From: Odontocerum albicorne
Lineage: Eukaryota > Arthropoda > Insecta > Trichoptera > Odontoceridae
Reading direction: 5' to 3'
DNA length: 64,000 nucleotides
NCBI GenBank assembly: GCA_949825065.1
Contig: OX463862.1
Span: forward strand, 18,965,118-19,029,117
Of this stretch, positions 1 through 10,144 are shown piece by piece. The first letter of the stretch is position 1; each line of letters starts with the position of its first letter. The translations under genes and the position numbers were made by a program. The notes under the pieces were generated by a model. It saw only the letters and a program-made list of their open reading frames with translations, made no database searches and was not told where the DNA came from.

Positions 1-329
1 GGCTGGATATGCCTGGTATCCGGCCCATCATAGAGTATTTTGCTTAGATTGTAAAATTTACAATGTAAGTAAATCATACAAAATAATAATCAGATGTTTT
101 TATTTAACGACTATAGTCACAAAACACACTAGTCACACTATATTTCGCTTTTCGCGCATCGGCTATCTCCGCCGCAATGAAATGTCCTTGACATTTGCCC
201 GTAAGTACCAACCGAAATTGCGAACTGAGCGGAGTCCACACCCGCACCCTGTGCCATAGATATCTCACTCGCCGGCTAGTTCCAATACAAAAATTTGCGC
301 GTAATTCAAAACTACAGTATGTTGGTTTA
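1..329. other. Unassigned sequence
   Basis: No coding exon or known element recognised. The part around 150-300 is less AT-rich than its surroundings and may be the interior of the hAT-like element that ends at 402. Confidence 0.3.
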
Positions 330-402
330 ATGAGCTAGCTAGCCTAAGGGCCACACTGAGGAGTCAGTGTGGCCTTTAGGCTAAAACGTTTGGAGACCCC
401 TG
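330..402 (-). mobile_element. hAT-like element terminus with subterminal hairpin
   Basis: On the minus strand the sequence starts CAGGGGTCTCCAAACG (387-402), a typical terminus of BED-finger hAT transposons. Just inside it are 20 bp hairpin arms (340-359 and 364-383, TAGCCTAA...CACACTGA and its near-perfect complement). The partner terminus is not found, so it lies outside the window or is lost, and no 8 bp target duplication can be checked. Assignment rests on the terminus only. Confidence 0.45.
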
Positions 403-1295
403 TGATAGACCATTACATATGAGCACAACGAAAAGATCATTAAGGAATTTGAACATTGGATCTTCTAATAATTCCAACTTCTGCTGCATATATGTAATAT
501 ACGTATAAATAAAGTCTCCCTCTTGACGTAATACTTTTAAATTAAATAACGCTAAGTAAGCGTATTATATTTTTATATAATAAATAAAAAAAATTACCCC
601 CGATTCATCCCACTGCATGTATCTAGGATCTAACATAATTTTATAAACATGTAGGTAAGCCAACATGCAGAGTTTGCAGCCTCACAAAGAGATCTAAAGA
701 CTCCATACAGATCGGGCTCCTCAAAGGCGACAAAGCAGAAGACTAATTTGCTTAAGAAGTTTCTCAAACTCTTCACTGCAAAGGCAAAACATGGAGCGAA
801 GCCAACTTGGTCAGTTACGGATTGAGAAATTTATATTAAACGAGAATATAACAATATGGTGAAAATAACAAGGCTTCGCTCTTCTTGAAAAGGGCACTTT
901 ATTTTTTAAAAAGATATCTCTCACTATTTATTAACAGTTTGTATAATAATGTTGTTAAGTTGTGGTATAGTGTGTATGTAATGATGTGCATGTCCGCGTT
1001 GTAACCCACTTGACTACCGTGCTGAAAGTCGACGGTTCGAACCTCGCGCTTTGATATTTCCCTCGAATGACACAAGCATTTTTTCTGCCTAGTATTTGAG
1101 GGAATAAGGTTACCTATAACTTTGATCATATATTATTTCAAGAAGGAAAGAAAACATGCTGGTATGCTCAAGTCATCTCACTTCGGTGTGCCATCAAATC
1201 CAGTCCAGCAGAGTGACCGATGGGTTTGAAAACAACAAAATCCACGGCACAACTGAATTGGCGTTGAAATAGTGAGGAAATCTTCGACTATGAGG
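403..1295. other. Unassigned AT-rich sequence
   Basis: No gene, repeat array or recognisable element seen. The short open frame at 899-1129 (-) has no family resemblance. Confidence 0.4.
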
Positions 1296-1510
1296 TCTAA
1301 TTACGAACAAAGGCGTATGTGTGCAGTGTTCATATACAATCATAAATTTTGATAAGACCTCTCAAAATAGGTTTGTTTTAGTGTTTCCTAAAGTTACACA
1401 CGTCACTTATGTATCTGATTCTAGAAACAGACCATTTAACGCCACATAACCAGCAATTGCAAAGTTCTTTACAATACCAACCCGATTACATAGATCGATT
1501 TGGAATTATA
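1296..1510 (-). mobile_element. LINE-H fragment
   Basis: Diverged copy of a non-LTR retrotransposon end that recurs at 7160-7620, 49735-49900 and 53590-53960. Shared landmarks are the run around GTTCATATACAATCATAAA, a stretch like CCTAAAGTTACACACGTCAC and a CCAC(A)GGACCAGCAA-like block. The copy at 53715-53933 still encodes a LINE reverse transcriptase C-terminus on the minus strand, which gives the orientation. This copy is broken in all frames. Confidence 0.5.
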
Positions 1511-3011
1511 TACCATATGAGTCCGACTATAAGGCAAGGTTTTTATTTAAAAAGACGACACGTAAATAGGGGGATCGCCTTATATTCGAGTTTTATTTTT
1601 CATAATATTTTAATGGTGAGGGAAATGTTTTTTTCTCCAAAAAGCACATAAAAAAATAGGAGTCGCTTTATAATCAGGGTCGCCCTATAGTCGGGCCAGT
1701 ACGGTAAGATTCTATTGGAAAGATTAAAAATAGTTCTTATATATAGAACAGTTTTAAATACTGATAGTTCAAGCTGGTGGTTTTTAATTGGTCCTCTGTC
1801 TCTTTTTCGTTTCTTCCCGAAGGTCATCAAATATATATGATCTGACAAATTATCCTAGGCAGAGATCATAAATGCTACCCAAACAATTGTTCAAATACAG
1901 TAGATTGATGAAGTCTTGTAAGAAAATCGATGATAGTTTGGGATTGGGCATTTGCAAATGGAGGAGAATGGGCAAATGAAAAAACATTTGGTTTAAGAAT
2001 TTCTTTCATTCGTGTAGTATTTGCATTAAAATCAAACAATCACAAACTACTACTGAAGTTCAAAGATTTCTGGTCTGCACAAGTTAGTTTATGAGCAAAT
2101 ACAAAGTTAAAACGTTACAGTTAAAATTTGATATCTCTATCCTCAGTAGCATATCAACCAGAATCGGTTAAGACTTGTTGTTTCGTTGTATTCTGAAATG
2201 CTCAAAATTAAATATTAAGTTTCTTTCAGAAGAAAGAAAGAGCTCGACAAAAAAATATGATAAAGAACATTTGGATGATGTCGATATATCCCCCATATAT
2301 GTTATGAGTACAGCATCTAAACGTTATTTAATTTCTATCAGGCTTTTCCTTTCTTTTGAAAGATAAATGTGCCTTATTTATTTTTTTACATTTTAGAATA
2401 TAACGAAATAACACGTCTTCTATCGATTATAGTCGTCATACTACGTCTACACGTATCAAATTTAAACTGTTACATCATGTAACTACGCGGCGGTATACGT
2501 GGCCGGTGTGATATATGTCGTCGGTACACGCTTTAAATTGGTCAGACTGGAAAAGTTTGGACCTTAGTGATACAATTAGAATCCGAAAAAGAAGTTCCTA
2601 CATCTTCATTTCAAAATAAAATAATCTGAAAGGTCTTTTAAATAACTCATTTATAAATCTCGACAGAGACAAAAGTGATCAAATAAACAAACCGTGCTTG
2701 TGTAAACCAAAGCACGTTTTTATAGTGCAAACCCAACACTGCGCAGCGTACCTATTGTGACAGTAATTAACAACACGAAGTTAAACTAAGCGGACCACAT
2801 TTGGGTCGCAAACCCCCCGTGTTTCACCCCTGGTGGTGGTTTTAATAAGAAGACGGCATTCGTATATGAATTAAATTGTGTTTCCTCAGGAAATAAAGCG
2901 GTGCAGAGGTTGTCAACAAATTAATTTAATCCAAAATATTGTTCCATCGAATGCATTTCTGAAAGAAATATTTAATGTGAATTTAATAAAAAAGTTAATA
3001 AACTTATTGCT
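1511..3011. other. Unassigned AT-rich sequence
   Basis: No coding exon, RNA gene or known transposon recognised. The stretch near 2790-2850 (CGGACCACATTTGGGTCGCA) resembles the interior of hAT-type elements, but no termini were found. Confidence 0.35.
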
Positions 3012-3490
3012 AGTGTAATGTATGACATTTATAAAAATGGAGTCGTATACAATACAACAACGCGTTCAAATTGTTGAATTATTTTATATATTGTAATCTC
3101 CGGAAACGATGATGTTAATTGGCCACCAAGATCGTGTGATCTGACACAGTTAGACTATTTTCTCTAGAGTTACGTGAAAAATCAGGTCTATAAAAATGAC
3201 CCCCGATCAATTCCTGAGCTGAAGGACGAAATTATTCGCGTTCTTTGTGAATTAGAGCTGCATTTATGCCAAAATGTCATCGAAATTTTGGACAAAAGGG
3301 TGGACATCTGTGGAGCTGCAAGAGGTGGACATTTGGCGGATATATATTTTTTTTGTGTTTAAATGTCATACATTATACTTCAATGACAAATAAAAAGCTT
3401 TTTGAAATCAAAGCAAATTGTATGTATGATATTATTCAAGAATAAAAAAAAATAGAATTAAAAAAACAGCTCAATTTGAAAGACCCTCTA
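3012..3490 (+). mobile_element. Internally deleted mariner-like element, copy 1
   Basis: A non-autonomous derivative of a Tc1/mariner-superfamily element. After the block AGTGTAATGTATGACATT it encodes the first residues of the transposase (MESYTIQQRVQIVELF, a DUF4817-type helix-turn-helix start). It then jumps to the C-terminal catalytic end (WPPRSCDLT..DYF, later GGHLADI). The matching inner inverted block AATGTCATACATTATACT follows at about 3367-3384, and the 3' terminus AATTTGAAAGACCCTC is at about 3472-3487. Compared with 62212-62760 the outer 5' terminus is missing and the frame carries stops, so it is dead. Confidence 0.75.
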
Positions 3491-4024
3491 CATTTTTTTA
3501 CTTCATTAACTTATGTAAGGGATTCAAAACACTATACTTAAACAACTTAAGCCGGTTGGTAAAAAGAAAAAAAAACATATAGTAAATACATGTCAGATAT
3601 ACTCAAAATAATAAATAAATAAATGCAATAAAAATATAACTAGTGTAAAACGGAAACTAGTATAATAAGAACAAAAGCAGAACTCTAAGGGGTGTAAAGA
3701 CCTAATAATGATATTCGTACCACGTAGTACGATGGTAATTTCTGCTGACTTGTTACTTCAGTGAATGGATTACGTGACAATTGGTTGGGTTAACTAACAG
3801 AAAGTAAAAATGGAAATATTTTGAATGTTTTATTAGCGGTCAAAATAACTGAATCCTTAATGATTTTATTTAGACATTAATTTATTAAATGAACAAATAA
3901 CGACTTTATTTCCATACGGCAATTTTTTCGAACCAACTAAACGAGAATAACGCAGCTTAGTGCCAATTGCCGGGTAAAAGGTTTATAATAAAAATACTAA
4001 AAGGACAATTTTCATAGCACTATT
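3491..4024. other. Unassigned AT-rich sequence
   Basis: Poly-A-rich tracts and a short (AAAT)n-like run near 3610; nothing else recognised. Confidence 0.4.
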
Positions 4025-4500
4025 TATAAAGAAAACTCTTCTCAATGGCGCTCTACTAACTCTGGATTCAAACCCACTTATAAATTTGTATTTTAAGTTA
4101 TTCCTAAAGATGCATGCCACCTCTGACTCTAGAAGGCAGATATTCTACGCCACAGGACCAACAAGGGCAACATCATTGGATTGATTAAGAACAACCAATG
4201 TAATAGATGAAAAATAAATAAGACTCAAATTTCTACTTCTCTCCAAAGGAATATCCCTTAGATACAGATTTTAAGGGTACAATGGAGGCATTCTATACAA
4301 ATAGGCAAAGTATAAAATCAATTCGTTTGCGACACTGAAGCGTGTGTCGATTTTTTAGAAGCGAACCAATATGGCAATTTTTATGACCACCATATTTATG
4401 TCTGCCTAGTAGCTGCATTGAAAACGGACTGGAGTCTAGAAATTTGTGAATCAGGCAAACCAGAATAAATATTGTTAGAATAATTTAAACGCGACAACAA
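4025..4500 (-). mobile_element. LINE-H fragment
   Basis: Same family as 6721-7620 and 26925-27370. It begins with the 3'-UTR motif CTTCTCAATGGCGCTCTACT, then the coding remnant with CCACAGGACCAACAAGG. Further on comes GACACTGAAGCGTGTGTCGA, followed by GACCAATATGGCAATTTTTA-like text. Broken in all frames; orientation inferred from the 53715-53933 copy. Confidence 0.5.
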
Positions 4501-4526
4501 ACAAATCAATAAGAATTTTTATTTCC

Positions 4527-4904
4527 GAAACATCGACGTACAACGTTTTTCTCACAAAGGCAACTTTAACGTACTTAAAGAATTAAAAAATGAATGAAAA
4601 AGAAACAGGTATTCAAAATATGTATGAATCTCACTAAATAGTTTTTTTCCCTTGTTAGAAACATCGACGTACAACGTTTTTCTCACAAAGACAACTTAAA
4701 CATACTTAAAGCATTAAAAAAGAAATGAAAAAGAAACAGTTATTCAAAATATATATGAATCTCACTAAATAGTTTTTTTTTCCCTTGTTAGAAACATCGA
4801 CGTACAACGTTTTTCTCACAAAGACAACTTAAACATACTTAAAGCGTTAAAAAATAAATGGAAAAGAAACAGTTATGAAAAATATGTATAAATCTCACTA
4901 AAGG
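4527..4904. repeat. Tandem repeat, about 132 bp unit, three copies
   Basis: Units begin GAAACATCGACGTACAACG at 4527, 4658 and 4791, and each contains TTTTTCTCACAAAG, AAAAGAAACAG and AATCTCACTAAA. The last two units are more alike than the first. The same GACATCGATGTACAA motif follows the LINE-H fragment at 27366, so the unit probably arose from LINE-H flank sequence. Confidence 0.8.
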
Positions 4905-5445
4905 CTGGGCAAGGAGAAGGATTATGAAAAGAACGAGAAAATAGGAATAACGGAGAAACAACTTTCGTAATTGAAGAGAGATGTAATACAAATATATTTA
5001 AGTCACTTTGAAGCAATTAGCTTTGTCGAAATTTTATATGCGCATAAATACTAAATCAACGAGTTACAAAAAGTATAAACATTAACAAGACTCAAACACA
5101 AAAAATATCAGGAGTATACACATGCATACTACCTACATATAATACAAACAACGACAGGCCAGGGCTCAAGAGACCCCAATGCCATAAAGGAGGGAAGAAT
5201 TTTTCTTAACTAATACACGTAAAGACCACATCAAAATTTTTGTATATAATCATTTTAGAGATCTTGAAAAGTTTGAAAGAAAAAAAACACGAAATGAAAC
5301 AAAAATTAATTGGAAAATAATTAAGTTTTATTGCATTTTTGGTTTTATCTATTCGCTACCATTTTCCACATGAAAGCACTACAATGAAATCATCAAATAT
5401 AAAAAAATTTACCCTTTATCACCGCCTTTAATTTTCTTTTTCCAG
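4905..5445. other. Unassigned sequence upstream of exon A
   Basis: AT-rich, presumably intron or 5' flank. It ends in the pyrimidine-rich acceptor tract TTTTCTTTTTCCAG (5432-5445). Confidence 0.4.
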
Positions 5446-5539
5446 ATGTCAGCACATAGTGTGATGGTAGCGAGCGCAGCGCACGCGGGCGCACACACGC
5501 ATCTTCTCACACAGAACGGAGCCCAGGCGCATCTCATTG
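5446..5539 (+). CDS. Exon A of an unidentified gene (94 nt)
   Basis: A short GC-rich exon inside AT-rich DNA. The acceptor is TTTTCTTTTTCCAG and the donor is ATTG|GTAAAT. Read in phase 0 it gives 31 codons starting MSAHSVMVASAAHAG and continuing THLLTQNGAQAHLI, then one leftover base (phase 1). The phase fits exon B exactly. The leading ATG sits right at the acceptor, so it is either an internal Met or a start codon after a non-coding exon; I cannot tell. The product is Ala/His-rich and of no family I recognise. The CpG content and open frame argue for real coding sequence; without transcripts this remains a prediction. Confidence 0.6.
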
Positions 5540-5665
5540 GTAAATACATAAGATTAGGCTTGGTTATATTCGGTTTAGTTAGATAAGGTTAAATTCACGA
5601 TGAATATGTAGTTTAGTTGAGGTTAAATCAGGTAATCTAATGCTAGGTTAATAATAAACGTGCAA

Positions 5666-5697
5666 GCGCAAACATGCACCTCCTCAAAACAGAACGG
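5666..5697 (+). repeat. Decayed partial copy of exon A inside the intron
   Basis: GCGCAAACATGCACCTCCTC followed by AAAACAGAACGG matches exon A positions 5489-5519 (GCGCACACACGCATCTTCTC then ACACAGAACGG) with a handful of substitutions, about 178 bp downstream. It has no splice sites and looks like the remnant of a small duplication. Confidence 0.45.
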
Positions 5698-5754
5698 TTT
5701 GTTAGGTTAATTTAATCGAAGACATTAGGAAGACTAGTTTGAGTGAGATTAGGT

Positions 5755-5882
5755 ATCATCAGGGGAGCACAAACAAGACTCTTGTTTATGTTTCCCTGAT
5801 GATGAGGTGAAAACCTTGAAAGCGGTAGGTTTATACTGTTATATAAAGTTGAATAAACAGCGTTTAACTTAACAAATTATCG
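5755..5882 (+). mobile_element. Penelope-like terminal unit
   Basis: One of a set of related short units (also 9905, 24435, 33596, 44788, 47205, 57235). They share AGGGGAGCACAAACAAGACT, its inverted counterpart, the hammerhead core, and AATAAACAG..GTTT before a run resembling ACAAATTA. The unit at 44788-45208 contains a Penelope-type reverse transcriptase fragment, which identifies the family. Here the unit sits in the short intron between exons A and B and opens with a small inverted repeat (5755-5780 against 5781-5807). Confidence 0.65.
5785..5847 (+). ncRNA. Candidate hammerhead ribozyme, Penelope type
   Basis: Core CTGATGA (5796-5802) is followed by stem II (AGGT, loop GAAA, ACCT), then GAAA (5818-5821), a one-pair helix III and the cleavage triplet GTA (5825-5827). 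Distal helix I pairs TTTATG (5785-5790) with TATAAA (5842-5847). Proximal helix I is weak here (GGT against CCC). Minimal hammerheads with very short helix III are known from Penelope-like elements. Activity is inferred, not shown. Confidence 0.6.
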
Positions 5883-5944
5883 GACTGTTTGTTTCTAAGA
5901 TACAATATTTTCCAATTACAATTTACTTACTATTATGTTTGCAG

Positions 5945-6028
5945 GCCCTGGAGATTCTGTGGTAGGAGGCAGTCTGCATCCCGCTCTTAGAGGTCTGAAG
6001 CCTTCAGCTCTTCATGCAGTTCCCACAG
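5945..6028 (+). CDS. Exon B of the unidentified gene (84 nt)
   Basis: Acceptor TTACTATTATGTTTGCAG and donor CCACAG|GTTTTT. Entered in phase 1 from exon A it stays open for its whole length (GPGDSVVGGSLHPALRG, then LKPSALHAVPT) and leaves in phase 1, matching exon C. The intron from exon A is 405 bp. GC content is far above the flanks. The length is an exact multiple of three, so skipping it would keep the frame between A and C. Product unknown; low-complexity Gly/Leu/Pro text suggests a linker region of a larger protein. Confidence 0.6.
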
Positions 6029-6150
6029 GTTTTTACTAAAAGCTAATATTATAATATTACAATAATTAAATTAGTATGTAAATAAAAGGTTTATTGATAT
6101 CAATATAGCATGTAAACATATATATCCTAAACTTACACATATAATAAAAA
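6029..6150. other. Unassigned intron sequence
   Basis: AT-rich start of the long intron between exons B and C; nothing recognised. Confidence 0.4.
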
Positions 6151-6700
6151 TAACGCGAACCAGTCAGTATCACAATTTGCTAAGATGATAGTGCACAATA
6201 GTATTTTGGTGCCAACTTTGATGTATGGAGTGAAATATAGAACTGAAAACAGACTGAGAAAAGCCAAATAAATTATTTAGAAATACGTGCATTGAGAAGA
6301 ATTCATGGAGTCAAAATAAATGACAGAATACGGAATGAAGTGATTTGGGATGTATGTACACTTATAGGCATAAGGAAGATGAAGAATAACTCGCTAAGAT
6401 GGTTTAGACATGTGCAATGAATGAATTAAAAAATTCAAATATATAGTGCAAAATGCGAGTTGAAGGCGTGTAAGAGAAATACCAAGAAAATTGTGGTTCT
6501 ATCAAGTAAATGACATACTAAAAAAAGAAAACTTAGATAGTCAAAAACATCGTAGAAGTTTTATGAGAAGATGTATAGACGTGGAAGAAGCGAATAATGT
6601 GTCTCGAAAAAGGAAGGGTTGGCTGTCTTTCCTTTCTACTTATCCCAATAGGGAAAAAGCTTGATGGGTTTGTACGTATGAAATAATAATAAAAGAGCAA
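6151..6700 (+). mobile_element. LINE-A fragment (RTE-like), reverse transcriptase C-terminus
   Basis: The decayed frames still read as the end of an RTE-type ORF: ILVPTLMYG, then RIRNEVI-like text, LRWF.HV, PRK.W, and a final block equivalent to SAYP..RE near 6640. Multiple stops and shifts are present. It is the best full-length example in this window of the commonest family here; 5' truncated. Confidence 0.75.
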
Positions 6701-6720
6701 TTTACATTGCACTGTTTAGA

Positions 6721-7000
6721 GTTAGAGAATAGACTTTCCTCAAGGGCGCTCTTACTGGGAATTAGAGAATAGACTTTCCTCAAGGGCGCTCTTACTGGGG
6801 ATTAGAGAATAGACTTTCCTCAAGGGCGCTCTTACTGGGGATTAGAGAATAGACTTTCCTCAAGGGCGCTCTTACTGGGGATTAGAGAATAGACTTTCCT
6901 CAAGGGCGCTCTTACTGGGGATTAGAGAATAGACTTTCCTCAAGGGCGCTCTTACTGGGGATTAGAGAATAGACTTTCCTCAAGGATGCTTTTGCTCGAG
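6721..7000. repeat. 40 bp tandem array, seven units
   Basis: Unit ATTAGAGAATAGACTTTCCT followed by CAAGGGCGCTCTTACTGGGG, exactly 40 bp. Units start at 6721, 6761, 6801, 6841, 6881, 6921 and 6961. The middle units are identical, the first has GTTAG at its start and the last is diverged after CAAGG. The unit matches the LINE-H 3'-UTR motif (compare TTCTCCTCAAGGGCGTCCTA at 54008), so the array grew inside a LINE-H copy. Near identity implies recent expansion. Confidence 0.95.
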
Positions 7001-7620
7001 ACTAGAACACACTATTATGACCAGATTAAAAGTATTCCAAAAAAACAATAATACATAATGTTGCGTTATGGCTGCGGCCACTAGGTTAGGACAATCTGCA
7101 CAAGTTCAGAAAAACATATAATACTTGTTTAGAACAACTCAGAAAACTTACCAAATATATAACAAAACAAACCTTATGTGCAGTGTATACGAGTATGTGT
7201 GTAATGTTCATATATAATCATAAATGTTGACAAAACCTCCCAAAAAGTTTTGTCTTCAAGTGATTCCTAACATTGCATACGTCACACATATCTCTAATAC
7301 TAAAAAGTTCACCATTCCACGTCACAGGACTAGCAACGGCAAAAGATTTATCATAATACCCCACCCTATTGGATCAATTCGGAATAATCAATTTATTCAA
7401 TAAAGACGAAATTGACCTCAGAGTTCTACCCCTCTTCAAAGAAAAATCTCTCAGACACAGAATCGAAAGATACAATGGAGACATCTTATTCAGATACTTG
7501 AATAAAACGAGATAAAGTTTGAAATCAATTCGTTCGCGATACTTGAGATAATGTAGACTTGCATGTTAAGACAATCGAAAAGAAATAACATTTCAGAGAG
7601 AAACAATCAAAATGTTTGCG
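7001..7620 (-). mobile_element. LINE-H fragment
   Basis: Continuation of the element whose 3' UTR holds the 40 bp array. From left to right (3' to 5' of the element) it has the GTTCATATATAATCATAAAT block, the CCACGTCACAGGACTAGCAA block, then CACCCTATTGGATCAATTCG and CTACCCCTCTTCAAAGAAAA, as in 53820-53920. No intact frame. Confidence 0.6.
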
Positions 7621-7744
7621 CTTATGTTATAATGTGTGTAACATATATACCCAATCGAGATACACCCCACCAATAGAAGGACGAGAAAAGCCGCTAGGAT
7701 GCCAGTTGACACAATTTTAAACGCAATAAATATGTACAAAGTAT

Positions 7745-7776
7745 CCGGCGGTAAGTAATACACATCGTTTGTAGAG
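7745..7776 (+). mobile_element. Terminus of the 12147-type MITE
   Basis: CCGGCGGTAAGTAATACACA followed by TCG matches the outer end of the MITE at 12147-12380. Only about 30 bp remain. Confidence 0.45.
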
Positions 7777-8004
7777 TTTTTTTCTTTAGAGTTGTCAAAT
7801 CACACGAGAATCTGTTGGATTATTTATGTGTGAATTTCGTGGGTGTAAGACAGCTGTCTCATAAGAGGCAATAATAAATGTAAAGCGACTGACGTAGGTA
7901 TTATTCAATTAAATTATGTTATTGAAAAGAATAAATCTTTACAATATATCAAATTTTCTTAACACATTTGGATTATCCTTCAAAAGCACACACATTTCTG
8001 CACA
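7777..8004. other. Unassigned AT-rich sequence
   Basis: Nothing recognised. It includes AGAGTTGTCAAATCACACGA, which recurs near 34490, so it is part of some dispersed repeat. Confidence 0.35.
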
Positions 8005-8540
8005 AATTAGAAAAGAAAATTAGAATATGCATCTACGGTTTGGCCTCCTAATCAGCTCAAATATAAAAACAATATAGAACAAATAAAAAAAAAGCCTCAG
8101 ATATCTATGGTACAGAACAAAGGGCAATTACCCACAATATGCTCACCATGTCAAACTTCTCACGGTGTGTAACTATAGAAGCCTCGAAACAAGAAGGCAA
8201 GAATCCATTGCGATATTCCAACTTAAGGTTTTCCAAGGTTGCTTTAACTGTCCCGCGATTCTAGAAGCACGAAGTTTATATGTACCCAATAAATATAGCC
8301 GTGCAAGGAATCACCCTCTGTTCTACATACCAACTTACAGGACGAATATCATGGCTAAACACTCAGTCACACGTGGTATAGAGATATTGAACCAACTGAA
8401 TGACACTATTGATATATCCTCGGTACCATCTAGCAGTATGAGAAGAATCCTGGTTGATATTCTTCCTAACGAATAAGCTAACGCTAGAAGCAGACCCTCT
8501 TTGTGTAACAGGAAAAATCCGTACAAAGTGGATAAAACAA
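8005..8540 (+). mobile_element. LINE fragment, left arm of a 0.5 kb inverted repeat
   Basis: Reads as the C-terminal end of a jockey/R1-type reverse transcriptase. At 8165-8476 the frame gives SLETRRQESIAIFQLKVFQG, then CPAILEARSLYVPN, RNHPLFYIPTYRTN and RGIEILNQLNDTIDI, the usual end pattern of these ORF2 proteins. The catalytic domain is absent. The whole segment recurs in reverse at 8730-9262, with identity I estimate at roughly 85-90%. Confidence 0.75.
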
Positions 8541-8629
8541 ATACCATACAACCAATCAGACTGTGACAAGCACAGGCTATTGGAAGTCACAGACCATTCA
8601 AAATACCATACGAAAGAAAAAATGTAATA

Positions 8630-8729
8630 AATGATGACCTCCGTGACCTGATTGGTAAAACGCATATCTACCAACCCAAGGGCTATTGGTTGGTTTCCCA
8701 TTGGAACCCTGATTAAAAAAAAATCCAGT
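8630..8729 (+). mobile_element. SINE-S1 head in the spacer of the LINE inverted repeat
   Basis: GACCTCCGTGACCTGATTGG, TAAAACGC and a box-B-like end TTCCCATTGGAACCC are followed by A-rich sequence, as in the SINE-S1 heads at 31018 and 42130. The box B consensus is damaged. Confidence 0.5.
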
Positions 8730-9262
8730 AGGTTTTTTATCCATTTTGCGCGGATTTCTCCTGTTACACAAAGAGGGTCTGCTTCTAAAGTTAGCTTATT
8801 CGTTAGAAAGGCCAGGATTCTTCTCATACTGCTGGACGGTGCCGAGATTATATCCACAGCGTCATTTACTTGGTTCAATATCTCTGTACCACGCGTAACT
8901 AAGTGTTTAGCTATGATATTCGTTATGTGAGTTGGTATGTAGAACAGAGGGTGATTCCTTGCACGGCTATATTTATTAGGTACATATAAACTTAGTGCTT
9001 CTAGAATCGCGGGACAGTTAGAGCAACCTTGAAAAACCTTTAGTAAGAATATCGTAATGGATTCATGCCTTCTTGTTTCGAGGTTTCTATAGTTTTCTAC
9101 CGTGAGAAGTTCAACGTTGTGAACATATTTTTAGTCATCGCCCTTTGTTCCGTACCATAGATATCTGAGGATTTTTTTTGTATTTGTTCTACACCCATAT
9201 TATTCTAATATTTGAGCTGACGAGGAGGCTAAACTGCAGATGCATATTCTTAGTTCTTATTA
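8730..9262 (-). mobile_element. LINE fragment, right arm of the inverted repeat
   Basis: Reverse-complement counterpart of 8005-8540. On the minus strand it keeps SSSMRRILAFLTNKLTLEAD, the region of HPLFYIPTHITN and the CPAILEALSLYVPN block, and ends with GCATATTCT against AGAATATGC in the left arm. The open frame at 8363-8878 (-) simply runs from this arm through the spacer into the antisense of the left arm and is not a gene. Confidence 0.75.
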
Positions 9263-9904
9263 GATAATTATATAAGTTTTTAACATACTCTGGTTGATTG
9301 GTTCCGTATGGCAGGTTATCCTCATGCAGCGAAACTGTAACAATAATTCAACATTTGCCGAATTGTTTTCAAAAAACTCATATGCATTATTCAAAAAAAA
9401 TCGTTGAATGTCGAAAATTCTCATGAAATTCTAAATATAACGATATAGCCGGTTGAATACAAACTGCACCCGCATGTAACCAATTTTTCTATCTACAAAG
9501 GTATTTTTTTAAATCCAATTCATGTATAAAATCCTTTATCCTTGCCTGAAACATCACACAATACCGCAGAATTATCCGGCGGAGAGCTTGAACAAAGAAA
9601 GCCAAAGTGCTGCAGAAGATTCTTCGGAAAATCTGCTCTCAAATTTATGTTCTGCTGATACAGCATACACTTGCTGAATATTCCTGAAATCAAAGCATAT
9701 TTTACGGCTGAAATTTCAATATCCTGAAACACATCAATACATAATATTCATATTTAGTTATATTTCAAATAAGAAATCAAAGATTTTACTTTGATTTTTT
9801 GGAACTTCATATTAGAATTATTGAAAGAAATTGATTTTTCATCATCATCACGCCATATTCTTGTCCATGGGACACAAAGCATATGTAATTTACTTAAATA
9901 TTAC
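9263..9904. other. Unassigned sequence
   Basis: AT-rich. A 70-residue frame at 9520-9732 (-) shows no family resemblance that I can support. Confidence 0.35.
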
Positions 9905-10030
9905 TCGTCTTGTTTGGGCTCCCCTGAAGATGAGGTGAAAGCCTTGAAACTGGTAGGGTCAAAGCCTTGAAACTGGTACCATCACAAAAATGTGGAATAA
10001 ACAGTGTTTGATAAAAATAAATTACAAAAC
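9905..10030 (+). mobile_element. Penelope-like terminal unit
   Basis: CTTGTTTGGGCTCCCCTGAA leads into the hammerhead-like core and ends with GGAATAAACAGTGTTTGATA and AAATTACAA, the signature tail of the family. A stretch (AAAGCCTTGAAACTGGTA) is repeated in tandem at 9937-9955 and 9961-9979. Confidence 0.7.
9912..9990 (+). ncRNA. Candidate hammerhead ribozyme, damaged
   Basis: Core CTGAAGA (9924-9930; position 7 may vary), stem II AGGT/GCCT with loop GAAA, GAAA (9946-9949), triplet GTA (9953-9955) and proximal helix I GGG against CCC. The internal duplication directly after the cleavage point disrupts the distal helix I, so efficient folding is doubtful. Confidence 0.45.
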
Positions 10031-10082
10031 TATTTCTTCTTATTTCTTATCAACTTTCTTCTGCTTATTATCTGCACGACCA

Positions 10083-10144
10083 AGTATCCTTTGTAATTCA
10101 TCCCATTAACTGCACGACCAAGTACTCTTTGTAATTCATCTTGA
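10083..10144. repeat. Short tandem duplication
   Basis: CTGCACGACCAAGTAtCCTT with TGTAATTCATC occurs twice in a row with one substitution. Confidence 0.8.

Noticed and set aside
955..1060. tRNA-like text with GGTTCGAACC
   Set aside because: The GTAGTCAAGTGGGTTA (box A-like) and GGTTCGAACC blocks on the minus strand are in the wrong order for a tRNA, and no cloverleaf could be drawn.
5550..5760. Repeated TTAGG/GGTTA words, suggesting insect telomeric repeat
   Set aside because: The words are scattered and not in tandem; ordinary intron sequence.
8363..8878. 171-residue open frame on the minus strand
   Set aside because: It runs across the two arms and the spacer of an inverted LINE fragment. 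The two halves are sense and antisense of the same sequence, so it is not a gene.
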